Assembly: GCA_035765535.1 (NCBI GenBank)
Contig: DASTXE010000003.1
Span: 545,344-609,343 of the forward strand
Origin: Rickettsiales bacterium
GTDB taxonomy: Bacteria; Pseudomonadota; Alphaproteobacteria; Rickettsiales; JABCZZ01
Reading direction: 5' to 3'
DNA: 64,000 bases
The notes beneath the pieces were generated by a model. The model ran no database searches. It was not told where the DNA came from and saw only the letters and a list, made by a program, of their open reading frames with translations. The position numbers were made by a program, and so were the translations under genes. Below are positions 50,905 to 58,666 of this stretch, piece after piece (the first letter of the stretch is position 1; the number at the start of each line of letters is the position of its first letter).

Positions 50905-51744
50905 ATGCGAATCATTGCGATTATTCTGCTGGCCACCCTTATTGGAGTGGGATCTTTTTGGTTATGGAAACATATGCGTAAAGAACATTGGGCGGTGTAT
51001 TACGGAGGTCCTATTGAGCTAAGCAAATTCCAACCCTTCGATCTGTTGGTGTTTGACAATGAGGTGCATCCTCCGCTGGCCCCGCTGAAAGCGGATGGCA
51101 AAACGGTATTGGGCTATTTAAGCCTCGGCCAAGCTGACCCGCGCAGGAATTTTTATCACATCTTTGCTGAAAAGAATCTTCTACTGCCTCCGAGTCCGGA
51201 AATTATCACGCAATACGTCATCGATATCCGCAAGCCGGAATGGAGCCAGTATGTGCTCGATACCATGATGCCTGCGATTATGGCGGAAGGCTTTGACGGC
51301 GTCTTTATCGATACGCTGGATAACATCATTCAACCCGAACAGGCCGATCCGAAAAAATATCCCGATATGATCAAGTCGGCTGTATTGCTTGTGAAAGCAA
51401 TCCGCGCGCGCTATCCAAATATCAAAATCATGGTGAACCGTGGGTTTGAACTATTGCCGTTCATCGCTACCGATATCGACATGGAACTGGCGGAAAGCCT
51501 CTATACTAACGTACTCCCCGGCGACAAACATGTGATCCGTGAGCCGCAGGAATACCAGTCGCTGATGGCGCTGCTGCAGAATGCAAGAGTGCAGTCACCC
51601 TCCCTGAAAGTTTACAGCCTCGATTACTGGCCGCCTGACGATAAGGAAGGCGTAGTACGCCTCTATCAGGACGAGCGCAAAAAATTTGGGTTCATTCCTT
51701 ATGTCTCTACCATGGATCTGCAATCCGTCTACCCGGAACCTTAA
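50905..51744 (+). CDS. GH114-like (TM1410/Spherulin-4 type) glycosidase, membrane-anchored
   Basis: 279 residues with an N-terminal signal anchor (RIIAIILLATLIGVGSFWLW). The TIM-barrel family pattern of GH114/endo-alpha-1,4-polygalactosaminidase is seen in VYYGGPIELSKFQPFDLLVFD, TVLGYLSLGQADPRR, MAEGFDGVFIDTLDN and IKIMVNRGFELLP. The Asp in GVFIDTLD is the expected catalytic residue. Members act on galactosamine-containing polysaccharides of biofilms. Start has GGGAC upstream. Independent transcription unit. Confidence 0.75.
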   Translation: MRIIAIILLATLIGVGSFWLWKHMRKEHWAVYYGGPIELSKFQPFDLLVFDNEVHPPLAPLKADGKTVLGYLSLGQADPRRNFYHIFAEKNLLLPPSPEIITQYVIDIRKPEWSQYVLDTMMPAIMAEGFDGVFIDTLDNIIQPEQADPKKYPDMIKSAVLLVKAIRARYPNIKIMVNRGFELLPFIATDIDMELAESLYTNVLPGDKHVIREPQEYQSLMALLQNARVQSPSLKVYSLDYWPPDDKEGVVRLYQDERKKFGFIPYVSTMDLQSVYPEP

Positions 51745-51771
51745 TACGGGTACTGTTATCAGCGGATAGCT

Positions 51772-52362
51772 TCAGAACACTACGTAGCGACCGTTCTTCT
51801 TCGCACCCGTAAAACGAATCAGATTAGCTTGTACAAGTCCCGCAATATCACGCTGTGCAGTGCGATGATTAACCTGCCATACAGAGCAGAGATCCTGCGC
51901 CCAGGCTCTGCCACCTTGTTGCAGCTTCCCGAGAAACCATAACTGTCGTTGGTTCAATTGACAGCCGGTCTGTAAATCCACCAGAACATTTAATACGACA
52001 AATGTGTCGTCATAAGCAGACGAGAGTGAGGTCTTCCTTGGGAGTTCAGTCAGCATCTTTTGAGGGATGGCGTGCTGCAGGCAGAGGTTCCATACATCAC
52101 TTCGTCCAATCAATTCCAATATAACGCGCAGGATTTGTGGGTAATGCGCGGCGAGCCTTAGTAAGCTGGCAGATTTAGGAGCGTTGCGAGCGCGGTGCCA
52201 TTTACATGCACTATCATAACTGGCACCGGTAACACGCTGAATCGACTTCAATGCACTACCGGATTTGTGATGTTCCCTTCGTAAAACGCCTGCCACGGAA
52301 GCGGCGATAGTTTCACTCGTGATTCGGGCAGGTAAAACTTTACCAGTCTGCGTGCAAGACAT
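51772..52362 (-). CDS. Winged-helix protein divergent from the recombinase
   Basis: 196 residues. N-terminal part (20-70) has an HTH-like stretch with SGALKSIQRVTGASYDSACKWHRARN; C-terminal part has FLGKLQQGGRAWAQDLCSVW followed by VNHRTAQRDIAGLVQANLIR, a DeoR-like winged helix. Similar proteins sit beside large serine recombinases and ParB pairs. It starts 76 bases from the recombinase start on the other strand and may repress it. Confidence 0.65.
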   Translation of the reverse strand: MSCTQTGKVLPARITSETIAASVAGVLRREHHKSGSALKSIQRVTGASYDSACKWHRARNAPKSASLLRLAAHYPQILRVILELIGRSDVWNLCLQHAIPQKMLTELPRKTSLSSAYDDTFVVLNVLVDLQTGCQLNQRQLWFLGKLQQGGRAWAQDLCSVWQVNHRTAQRDIAGLVQANLIRFTGAKKNGRYVVF

Positions 52363-52438
52363 TTCCGGCCTACCATGTTAGGTTGCAAAAAATGCGCCTG
52401 GTTGTAGAGGACTGAAGGAAACCCAGTAGGAGGCAAGG

Positions 52439-53998
52439 ATGCACTTAATATCGAAATTTCAATCCGGGAACGAGCAGATACGTAAAGCCGCGATGTATGT
52501 CCGGATGTCTACCGACCACCAGAAATATTCCACAGAGAATCAAGCAAGCGCGATCCAAGAATATGCGGATCGTCATCAAATGGAAATTATAGAAACTTAT
52601 ACGGATGCGGGAAAGAGTGGTCTTAAGATTGATGGACGGGATGCGCTTAAGAAATTGATAGACGATGTGCAATCCGGTAGAGCACAGTTTTCGGTGATTC
52701 TGGTATTGGATGTCACGCGCTGGGGTAGATTCCAGGATGCGGATGAGAGCGCCTATTATGAATATATTTGCCGTCGCGCCGGAATTGATGTGCAATATGT
52801 GGCAGAGCAGTTCGAGAATGATGGGAGTCCCGTTTCGACTATTGTCAAAGGCGTCAAACGGGCTATGGCGGGAGAGTATAGCCGTGAATTATCAGCCAAG
52901 GTATTTGCCGGACAATGTCGCCTGATCGAACTGGGATTCCGGCAAGGCGGCCCAGCGGGTTATGGATTACGGCGAATGCTCGTGGATGAGCATGGGACTA
53001 GGAAAGCAGAGTTAAAGCCGGGCGAGCATAAGAGCCTGCAGACGGATCGGGTGATATTGATCCCAGGTCCTACAAATGAGGTCGAAACCGTGCGCTGGAT
53101 ATACAAGGCCTTTACCGAGCAAGGGATGCAGGAGGGACAGATTGCTGCTTCGCTTAATCAGCGAGGTTTATTGACAGATTGGGGGCGTGAATGGACGCGC
53201 GGATCAGTGCACCAGGTACTTACCAATGAGAAATATATCGGCAATAACGTCTTTAACCGTACCTCCTTTAAATTAAAGAAGCGGCACGTGAATAATCCGC
53301 CGGAAATGTGGGTGCGGGCCGATCAGGCATTTGAAGCGGTGGTTGAGCCCAGCTACTTTTATACGGCTCAAGGTATCATCCGCGAGCGTTGCCGTAAACT
53401 CAGCGACGAGGATATGCTGGGAAAATTGCGCCAATTGCAAGAGCGACTCGGCTGGTTGTCAGGTGTGGTAATTGATGAAACGGAGGGGATGCCTTCCAGC
53501 AGTGCGTATTTCCACCGTTTTGGCAGTCTAATACGTGCTTACCAGTTGATAGGTTATATGCCGCGGCAGGATTACCGGTATATCGAAATCAACCGGCACC
53601 TACGTAGGCTGCACCAGAATATTGTCAGTGAGACAATCCAGACCATTGAGAAAATGGGAGGATGGGTACGGCAGGAAAAACCGTCGGAGCTTTTAATTAT
53701 CAACGAAGAGCTCAAAGTATCAGTGGTCATTTGCCGCTGCAAGCAAATGCCTTCCGGAAGTCATCGCTGGCGTATTCATCTGGATAGCAGTCTGGACCCT
53801 GACATTACATTGGCTATCCGCATGGATGTCAACAATCAGAAGCCCCACGACTACTACCTTCTGCCGACACTGGATATGGAATCAACTCAGATACGCATGG
53901 CTGAATATAATGGGCTGGCACTCGATGCATACCGGTTCGATGAACTGGAGCCTTTTTTCTTATTAACTGAACGCAGTGCGATTGCCGAGGCGGCATGA
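52439..53998 (+). CDS. Large serine recombinase
   Basis: 519 residues. The resolvase catalytic domain (16-165) has AAMYVRMSTDHQKYSTENQ with nucleophile Ser24, and DVTRWGRFQDADESAYYEYI with the conserved Arg residues. The recombinase domain follows (about 180-300: GPAGYGLRRM, VRWIYKAFTEQGMQEGQIAASLNQRGLLT, VHQVLTNEKYIGN). No obvious zinc ribbon of four Cys follows; the C-terminal 170 residues are unlike phage integrases. It should cut and join DNA with a two-base stagger. AGGAGG precedes the ATG. It overlaps the next gene by four bases. Confidence 0.9.
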   Translation: MHLISKFQSGNEQIRKAAMYVRMSTDHQKYSTENQASAIQEYADRHQMEIIETYTDAGKSGLKIDGRDALKKLIDDVQSGRAQFSVILVLDVTRWGRFQDADESAYYEYICRRAGIDVQYVAEQFENDGSPVSTIVKGVKRAMAGEYSRELSAKVFAGQCRLIELGFRQGGPAGYGLRRMLVDEHGTRKAELKPGEHKSLQTDRVILIPGPTNEVETVRWIYKAFTEQGMQEGQIAASLNQRGLLTDWGREWTRGSVHQVLTNEKYIGNNVFNRTSFKLKKRHVNNPPEMWVRADQAFEAVVEPSYFYTAQGIIRERCRKLSDEDMLGKLRQLQERLGWLSGVVIDETEGMPSSSAYFHRFGSLIRAYQLIGYMPRQDYRYIEINRHLRRLHQNIVSETIQTIEKMGGWVRQEKPSELLIINEELKVSVVICRCKQMPSGSHRWRIHLDSSLDPDITLAIRMDVNNQKPHDYYLLPTLDMESTQIRMAEYNGLALDAYRFDELEPFFLLTERSAIAEAA

Positions 53999-54885
53999 GA
54001 CAGAAACCTCCCATACAGATGATTGCGGTGGATCAGATCAATATTCTCAATCCGCGAGCACGTAATCAGAGGATATTTACCAATATTACGGATAATATTC
54101 TTCAGGTAGGATTGAAACGTCCCATTACGGTAAGAGCGGCATCTTCTGCAGAGGGAAAGCGTTATGACCTTGTATGCGGGCAGGGGCGTCTTGAAGCTTT
54201 CATAGCATGTGGAAAGGCACAAATTCCTGCTGTAGTGATTGATGCGACGGAAGAGCAGGCGCTTATTATGAGTCTGGTAGAGAACCATGCACGGCGCCAT
54301 TACCGTGCGATAGATTTGCTGCAGGGGATAGAGATACTACAAAAACAAGGATACGGTATTAAAGAAATAGCAGCCAAAACAGGGTTGGGGCACGATTATA
54401 CTAAAGGCCTTATGCAATTGCTGAAACAAGGGGAAGAGCGACTGCTGACTGCCGTCGAAGCCGGAAAGATGCCTATTAGCATTGCAGTACAGATTATGGA
54501 AGCCGAAGGCGGAAAAGCTGTGCAGCAAGCTTTGCAGGATGCTTATGATAATCATCAACTGCGCGGCAGAAGATTTATGGAGGCCAGGCGTCTGGTCGAA
54601 TTGCGTAGGCATTGTGGCAAAACCATTACTTCTAGCAAACGTGCCGACAGTTCCGAAAAGAAAGTATCGGGACAAGATATTGTAAAAGCATATCAGAGAG
54701 AAGTAGACCGCAAAAAACTACTCACCCGTAAAGCGGAATATGCCAGCATCACACTCATATTTGTAGTGGAATCGTTGAGAATGCTATTGCGCGAAAAGGG
54801 CTTCCAAAGCGTCTTGGCTACGGAAGGATTATCTACCTTGCCTAAGCCCATATCAGAATTAATTAAGTTGAAGGCAGCGACATGA
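53995..54885 (+). CDS. ParB-like protein with RepB-type C-terminus (first copy)
   Basis: 296 residues. The ParB-N domain shows IQMIAVDQINILNPRARNQR, GLKRPITVR, CGQGRLEAFIACG and ALIMSLVENHARRHYRAID, then a HTH-like segment GIKEIAAKTGLGHDYTKGLM. The C-terminal half resembles plasmid RepB. It binds DNA and may use CTP like other ParB fold proteins (not tested). Overlaps the recombinase by four bases and the second ParB gene by four bases, so the three proteins are made together. Confidence 0.85.
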   Translation: MRQKPPIQMIAVDQINILNPRARNQRIFTNITDNILQVGLKRPITVRAASSAEGKRYDLVCGQGRLEAFIACGKAQIPAVVIDATEEQALIMSLVENHARRHYRAIDLLQGIEILQKQGYGIKEIAAKTGLGHDYTKGLMQLLKQGEERLLTAVEAGKMPISIAVQIMEAEGGKAVQQALQDAYDNHQLRGRRFMEARRLVELRRHCGKTITSSKRADSSEKKVSGQDIVKAYQREVDRKKLLTRKAEYASITLIFVVESLRMLLREKGFQSVLATEGLSTLPKPISELIKLKAAT

Positions 54886-55802
54886 ACAAGGCAGCTCAGG
54901 CAAGGCTTCCGACACAGGAAATCAAATTCGGTTTCGATTCCGAAATGATTGTATTGCAGCTCGATCAGATTATACCGTTAAAACAAGTATCGGCGCTTAC
55001 ACATGAGACGGTTAAGTATAAACAGATTATGGCTTCCATTAAGGAGGTTGGTATTATTGAACCACCCGTAGTATGCCGCGATAGAGCTGCTAGAGGACGC
55101 TATCTTTTACTGGATGGGCATTTACGCATCAAAGCGCTAAAAGAATTAAGTGTAAATGAAGTCACATGCCTGATTTCTACGGATGATGAAGCATTCACTT
55201 ACAACAAGCATGTGAACCGTTTGGCACCGATCCAAGAGTATCGCATGATTGCAAGGGCGGTCAAACGTGGAGTCTCGGAAGAAAAGCTCGCTCGGGCCTT
55301 GAGCATGGACGTACAGGCCGTTATTCGAAAACTGAATTTGCTCAACGGTATCTGTGAGGAAGCAGCGGACATGTTAAAAGATAAGATGGTGCCTGGTGGC
55401 ATATTTCCACTGTTGCGGCGTCTGAAACCGGTGCGCCAGATTGAAGTGGCTGGATTGATGAATGAAGCAGGCATTTATACTGTTTCGTATATGAAGGCAT
55501 TATTGGCAGCAACACCGCCATCACAGCTAGTTCCTGGCAAAAAGAAACACATCAAAGGACTGGATGACGAAAAAATGGCGCATATGGAGCAGGAGATGGC
55601 CAGCATCCAGCGTGAGTACCAATTGATAGAAGAAAATTATGGAACCGATATCCTTAATCTGACCATAGCAAAATCATACCTGCTTAATATACTCGCAAAT
55701 ACCAAAGTCGTGCGCTACCTTACACAATACCATCCCGAAATACTGTCCCAGTTTCAAAAGATCGCAGAATTATCCTCACTCTCGACGAAAGCAGGGCGTT
55801 AG
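54882..55802 (+). CDS. ParB-like protein (second copy)
   Basis: 306 residues. The ParB-N pattern is VLQLDQIIPLKQVS, SIKEVGIIEPPVV, YLLLDGHLRIKALKELSVNEV, then a HTH region RGVSEEKLARALSMDVQAVIRKLNLLNG. The C-terminal half has a charged helix KMAHMEQEMASIQREYQLIEE, possibly a coiled coil for dimerisation. It is a diverged paralogue of the preceding protein. With the recombinase it forms a three-gene module known from other alphaproteobacterial mobile elements. Confidence 0.85.
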   Translation: MNKAAQARLPTQEIKFGFDSEMIVLQLDQIIPLKQVSALTHETVKYKQIMASIKEVGIIEPPVVCRDRAARGRYLLLDGHLRIKALKELSVNEVTCLISTDDEAFTYNKHVNRLAPIQEYRMIARAVKRGVSEEKLARALSMDVQAVIRKLNLLNGICEEAADMLKDKMVPGGIFPLLRRLKPVRQIEVAGLMNEAGIYTVSYMKALLAATPPSQLVPGKKKHIKGLDDEKMAHMEQEMASIQREYQLIEENYGTDILNLTIAKSYLLNILANTKVVRYLTQYHPEILSQFQKIAELSSLSTKAGR

Positions 55803-55863
55803 AGCAGCATATTGTAATACCCCAGGAATTCCGGTATAGGAATCTTAAACGGGGAAAGAATGC

Positions 55864-56424
55864 ATGACGAAGAAGCAGATAGGGATTGTACTGGGACTTA
55901 TATGGGGTATCGCATGTCTCAGCGTTACCATAGATGGATTATTTCAGCAACCAGCATCGGCCGATCTTATAGTGGTCTTAGGAAACGAAGTCTATAAGAA
56001 TGGTGAACCATCGACGAGGCTGCAGGCAAGACTAAATGCAGCGCTCGATGCTTATAAATTGCATCTTGCTCCTCTCATCATGGTAAGCGGTGGCGTCGGT
56101 AAATCCGGATATGATGAAGCTACTGTAATGGCTAATTACCTGCGCCAGCATGGTATAAAGGATTCAGACATTATTATCGATTCGCATGGGGATAATACGC
56201 GCGCCACTGCGCTCAATACAGTTAAGGTCATGCAGGAAAAGCATCTCCATTCGGCATTGGTGGTGAGTCAATATTTCCACTTACCTCGTTGCTTACTAGC
56301 TTTTCGACAGGAAGGCATTACACAGGTATCAGCAACCTATCCGGTATATTTCGAGGTACTTGATGTCTATGGAGTTACACGCGAAGCAGTAGGGTTGCTG
56401 GCTTATTACCTGCGGCTGAAATAA
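55864..56424 (+). CDS. YdcF/SanA-family membrane protein (DUF218)
   Basis: 186 residues with an N-terminal membrane anchor (IGIVLGLIWGIACLSVTI). The DUF218 core is ADLIVVLGNEVYKNGEPSTRL, LIMVSGGVGKSGYDEATVMANYL, DNTRATALNTVKVM and VVSQYFHLPR. Relatives (ElyC, SanA, YdcF) act in envelope biogenesis. It follows the ParB pair by about 60 bases. Confidence 0.85.
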   Translation: MTKKQIGIVLGLIWGIACLSVTIDGLFQQPASADLIVVLGNEVYKNGEPSTRLQARLNAALDAYKLHLAPLIMVSGGVGKSGYDEATVMANYLRQHGIKDSDIIIDSHGDNTRATALNTVKVMQEKHLHSALVVSQYFHLPRCLLAFRQEGITQVSATYPVYFEVLDVYGVTREAVGLLAYYLRLK

Positions 56425-56439
56425 CGACCGGGTAGGAGA

Positions 56440-56637
56440 ATGCCGAATCGCAAGGATATATTTCGCTCTGCACAATTACTGATCAAGCAGCATGGACAAG
56501 AAGCAGAAGGTTATGCCACAAACCAGCTTAAGATCTTCCGGGAGCGCGGCGATAAGCAGGCAGTTTCCGTATGGTTTGCAATCATTGAAGCGATAAAAAC
56601 GCTGCAGACTACAGAAAGCTCTGGCTCTCTACATTAG
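56440..56637 (+). CDS. Small helical protein
   Basis: 65 residues. DIFRSAQLLIKQHGQEAEGYATNQLKIF and AVSVWFAIIEAIKTLQ form two or three helices. Such small proteins are common in alphaproteobacterial genomes. AGGAG lies just before the ATG. No function known. Confidence 0.55.
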   Translation: MPNRKDIFRSAQLLIKQHGQEAEGYATNQLKIFRERGDKQAVSVWFAIIEAIKTLQTTESSGSLH

Positions 56638-56682
56638 AGGCAATGTAGAAAGAGAAACCGTTCACTATAGGAAGAGTTCTCT

Positions 56683-57243
56683 ATGCGTCGTCTATGCTCT
56701 ACTCTCGCAATCATTGTAATGATAACCGGAATAACGTCTTCCGTTTATGCGTTCTCTTTTCACGAAGGAGTGATACCCCAAGATGAGGCTACTATTGAGA
56801 TCGCATTCTCGCCCAAAATGGGGGCAACGGATCTGGTTGTGAAGGCAATAAAAGAAGCGAAGAAATCTATCCACGTGGCAGCCTATTCATTTACTTCCAA
56901 ACCTATCGCCCAGGCACTGTTAGACGCACATAAGCACGGTATCGATGTGGAAGTGGTTGTAGATAAGAGCCAGGCTAAAGCCAAATACACTTCTGCGACA
57001 TTTCTGGCTAACGTCGGTATCCCGGTTCGCATAGATTACAAATACGCCATCATGCATAATAAGTTCATGGTTATTGATGATGATCTTACGGAACTAGGTA
57101 GCTTTAACTACACCTCTGCAGCTGAAAACAAGAACGCTGAAAACGTGATGGTGATCCGCCATAATAAAGAGGTAGCAACTGCTTATATGCGTGAATGGCA
57201 GCGTCTATGGAGCGAGTCAGAGGTTTATACGGCAAGATATTAA
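56683..57243 (+). CDS. Secreted phospholipase D-family nuclease (Nuc-like)
   Basis: 186 residues: signal peptide (1-23), then the single HKD motif MHNKFMVIDDDLTELGSFNYT with His125, Lys127 and Asp132, preceded by AKKSIHVAAYSFTSKPIAQALL. One HKD copy is typical of Nuc endonucleases that dimerise to make the active site. It would degrade extracellular or periplasmic DNA. AGGAAG occurs about 10 bases before the ATG. Placed beside the recombinase module. Confidence 0.9.
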   Translation: MRRLCSTLAIIVMITGITSSVYAFSFHEGVIPQDEATIEIAFSPKMGATDLVVKAIKEAKKSIHVAAYSFTSKPIAQALLDAHKHGIDVEVVVDKSQAKAKYTSATFLANVGIPVRIDYKYAIMHNKFMVIDDDLTELGSFNYTSAAENKNAENVMVIRHNKEVATAYMREWQRLWSESEVYTARY

Positions 57244-57280
57244 TGTATCGACCTAGCGCTTATAGCAAACGCCATAATTC

Positions 57281-57892
57281 CTAGTGCCAAGATAAATTTT
57301 CGTTCGCGTGGGCGATGAATTTGATGCGCTGGTTGATATCCGTCAGCTTGCCGCTCACATCCGTCATCATTTCCGAGATCTTCAGCACGCCGGAGCTGAT
57401 CATCGGGTCGATATGCGGCTTGGTTTCCACCGTGTTGATGATCGAGAAGAACGTGCGGCGCTGCCATTCGATGCAATATTCGTTGCTAACCTTGTCATAA
57501 CCGTGGATGTCCTTGGGCAGGATCGCACAGTAGCAGACCATGAGAATGCGTTCCAGCGCTGCTAGTGCGGCATTGGGATCGGTGTTGAGCGCGGGGTTTT
57601 CCAATGTGACGATGAGTGCGGCAAATGAGGTGATATATTCGCGTCCCACCCACAGGAAGGACTTGCTAAGCGCGTCTATCGTCTGTACGGGGTCGATCTT
57701 CCCGGCATCAGCTGTGATCTGCATGATGCGTTCGATAACGTCGCGGTGAATACGGGTGCCAGGGTTAATGGACGAAAGTGCCTGGGCTAGGAAGGTGATA
57801 GTTTCCACCTTATCGCGCATGATGTCTTTGCGCAGCCATTCTGATGCTTCGTCGATGATGTTGACCTGGTTAACTTGCTTTAGGCTTTCCAT
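57281..57892 (-). CDS. Orphan helical protein
   Basis: 203 residues, all-helical by appearance: IIDEASEWLRKDIMRDKVET, RIHRDVIERIMQITADAGK, ITSFAALIVTLENPAL. AGGAGG lies seven bases before the ATG, a strong start. No signal peptide, no known motif. C-terminal KLTDINQRIKFIAHANENLSWH. Not recognised. Confidence 0.6.
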   Translation of the reverse strand: MESLKQVNQVNIIDEASEWLRKDIMRDKVETITFLAQALSSINPGTRIHRDVIERIMQITADAGKIDPVQTIDALSKSFLWVGREYITSFAALIVTLENPALNTDPNAALAALERILMVCYCAILPKDIHGYDKVSNEYCIEWQRRTFFSIINTVETKPHIDPMISSGVLKISEMMTDVSGKLTDINQRIKFIAHANENLSWH

Positions 57893-58255
57893 AAAGGACC
57901 TCCTATATCGCTCCTATAACACCAAGATTAACATAGAAGTATTGCTGAATTATGACAAGTAGCAACTTTTTTTAAAAATAATCGCTAAATAAGGTAAAAT
58001 TTTATCTTTTTCTTAAAAGTGGAGAGTTTTAGGGGGATAGATATAAAGGAACGAGTATATAATATGGCAGTATAATGAACTGCCTATATAATTCCTCAAT
58101 GGCTCAAGCCGCTAATGCTGTTCTGCATACAAAACTATAATAATAAGTAAACTATGAAGGGAAGAAAATTGTTGCACCAATTTGGGAAATACTGTTGATT
58201 AAAAAACCTAAGCTGCCCGTATTAACAATACGAATGAACCGCAAAGCCTGAAGAT
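57893..58255. other. 363-base AT-rich spacer
   Basis: Presumably holds the promoters of the orphan helical protein (left) and of the membrane protein/giant gene operon (right). Long AT-rich stretches such as TATAATATGG are promoter-like but I could not fix one. No ORF, tRNA or obvious repeat was seen. Confidence 0.5.
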
Positions 58256-58654
58256 ATGCAAACACTACAGAAAATTTTTTATTCTTTTAGAAAAGCTATA
58301 AAAGGAGAAGAAGCTTTAGGAGTCGTTTTCTGGGGATGGTTTGTTACTCTATTAATATTATGTTGGGTGATAGGTTTCTTTCTTAAACCCATTGTTTATA
58401 GTTACTTACATTTCCCCCTCAGTGTATTTTCTTTGAATATTATAACCATACCAGACATTGCGCTAACACTCGTGTTCCGCATTTTTCTCGTTGTATTGGT
58501 ATGGAAGTGTGCATCCAACACTAAATATAAATTTTGGGGTTATATTAGCAGAATTATAATTGTGCTTTTTGCATTACTAACCTTATACGGCACAACACTG
58601 AATATTTTAGATATAGTTCAGTACGATATATCCAAGTCTCACATTCAACATTAA
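58256..58654 (+). CDS. Small membrane protein of unknown function
   Basis: 132 residues with three or four membrane segments: about 23-50 (LGVVFWGWFVTLLILCWVIG), 62-88 and 98-118. No motif recognised. AT-rich codon use. It ends 12 bases before the second giant gene, on the same strand, so co-transcription is likely. It could be an immunity or export partner of that protein, as small membrane proteins next to toxins often are, but this is inference only. Confidence 0.55.
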   Translation: MQTLQKIFYSFRKAIKGEEALGVVFWGWFVTLLILCWVIGFFLKPIVYSYLHFPLSVFSLNIITIPDIALTLVFRIFLVVLVWKCASNTKYKFWGYISRIIIVLFALLTLYGTTLNILDIVQYDISKSHIQH

Positions 58655-58666
58655 TAAGCAAAGATT

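Noticed and set aside
51772..55802. Plasmid replication origin or parABS system
   Set aside because: There is no ParA ATPase, no replication initiator and no recognisable parS cluster; ParB-like genes alone do not show a plasmid.
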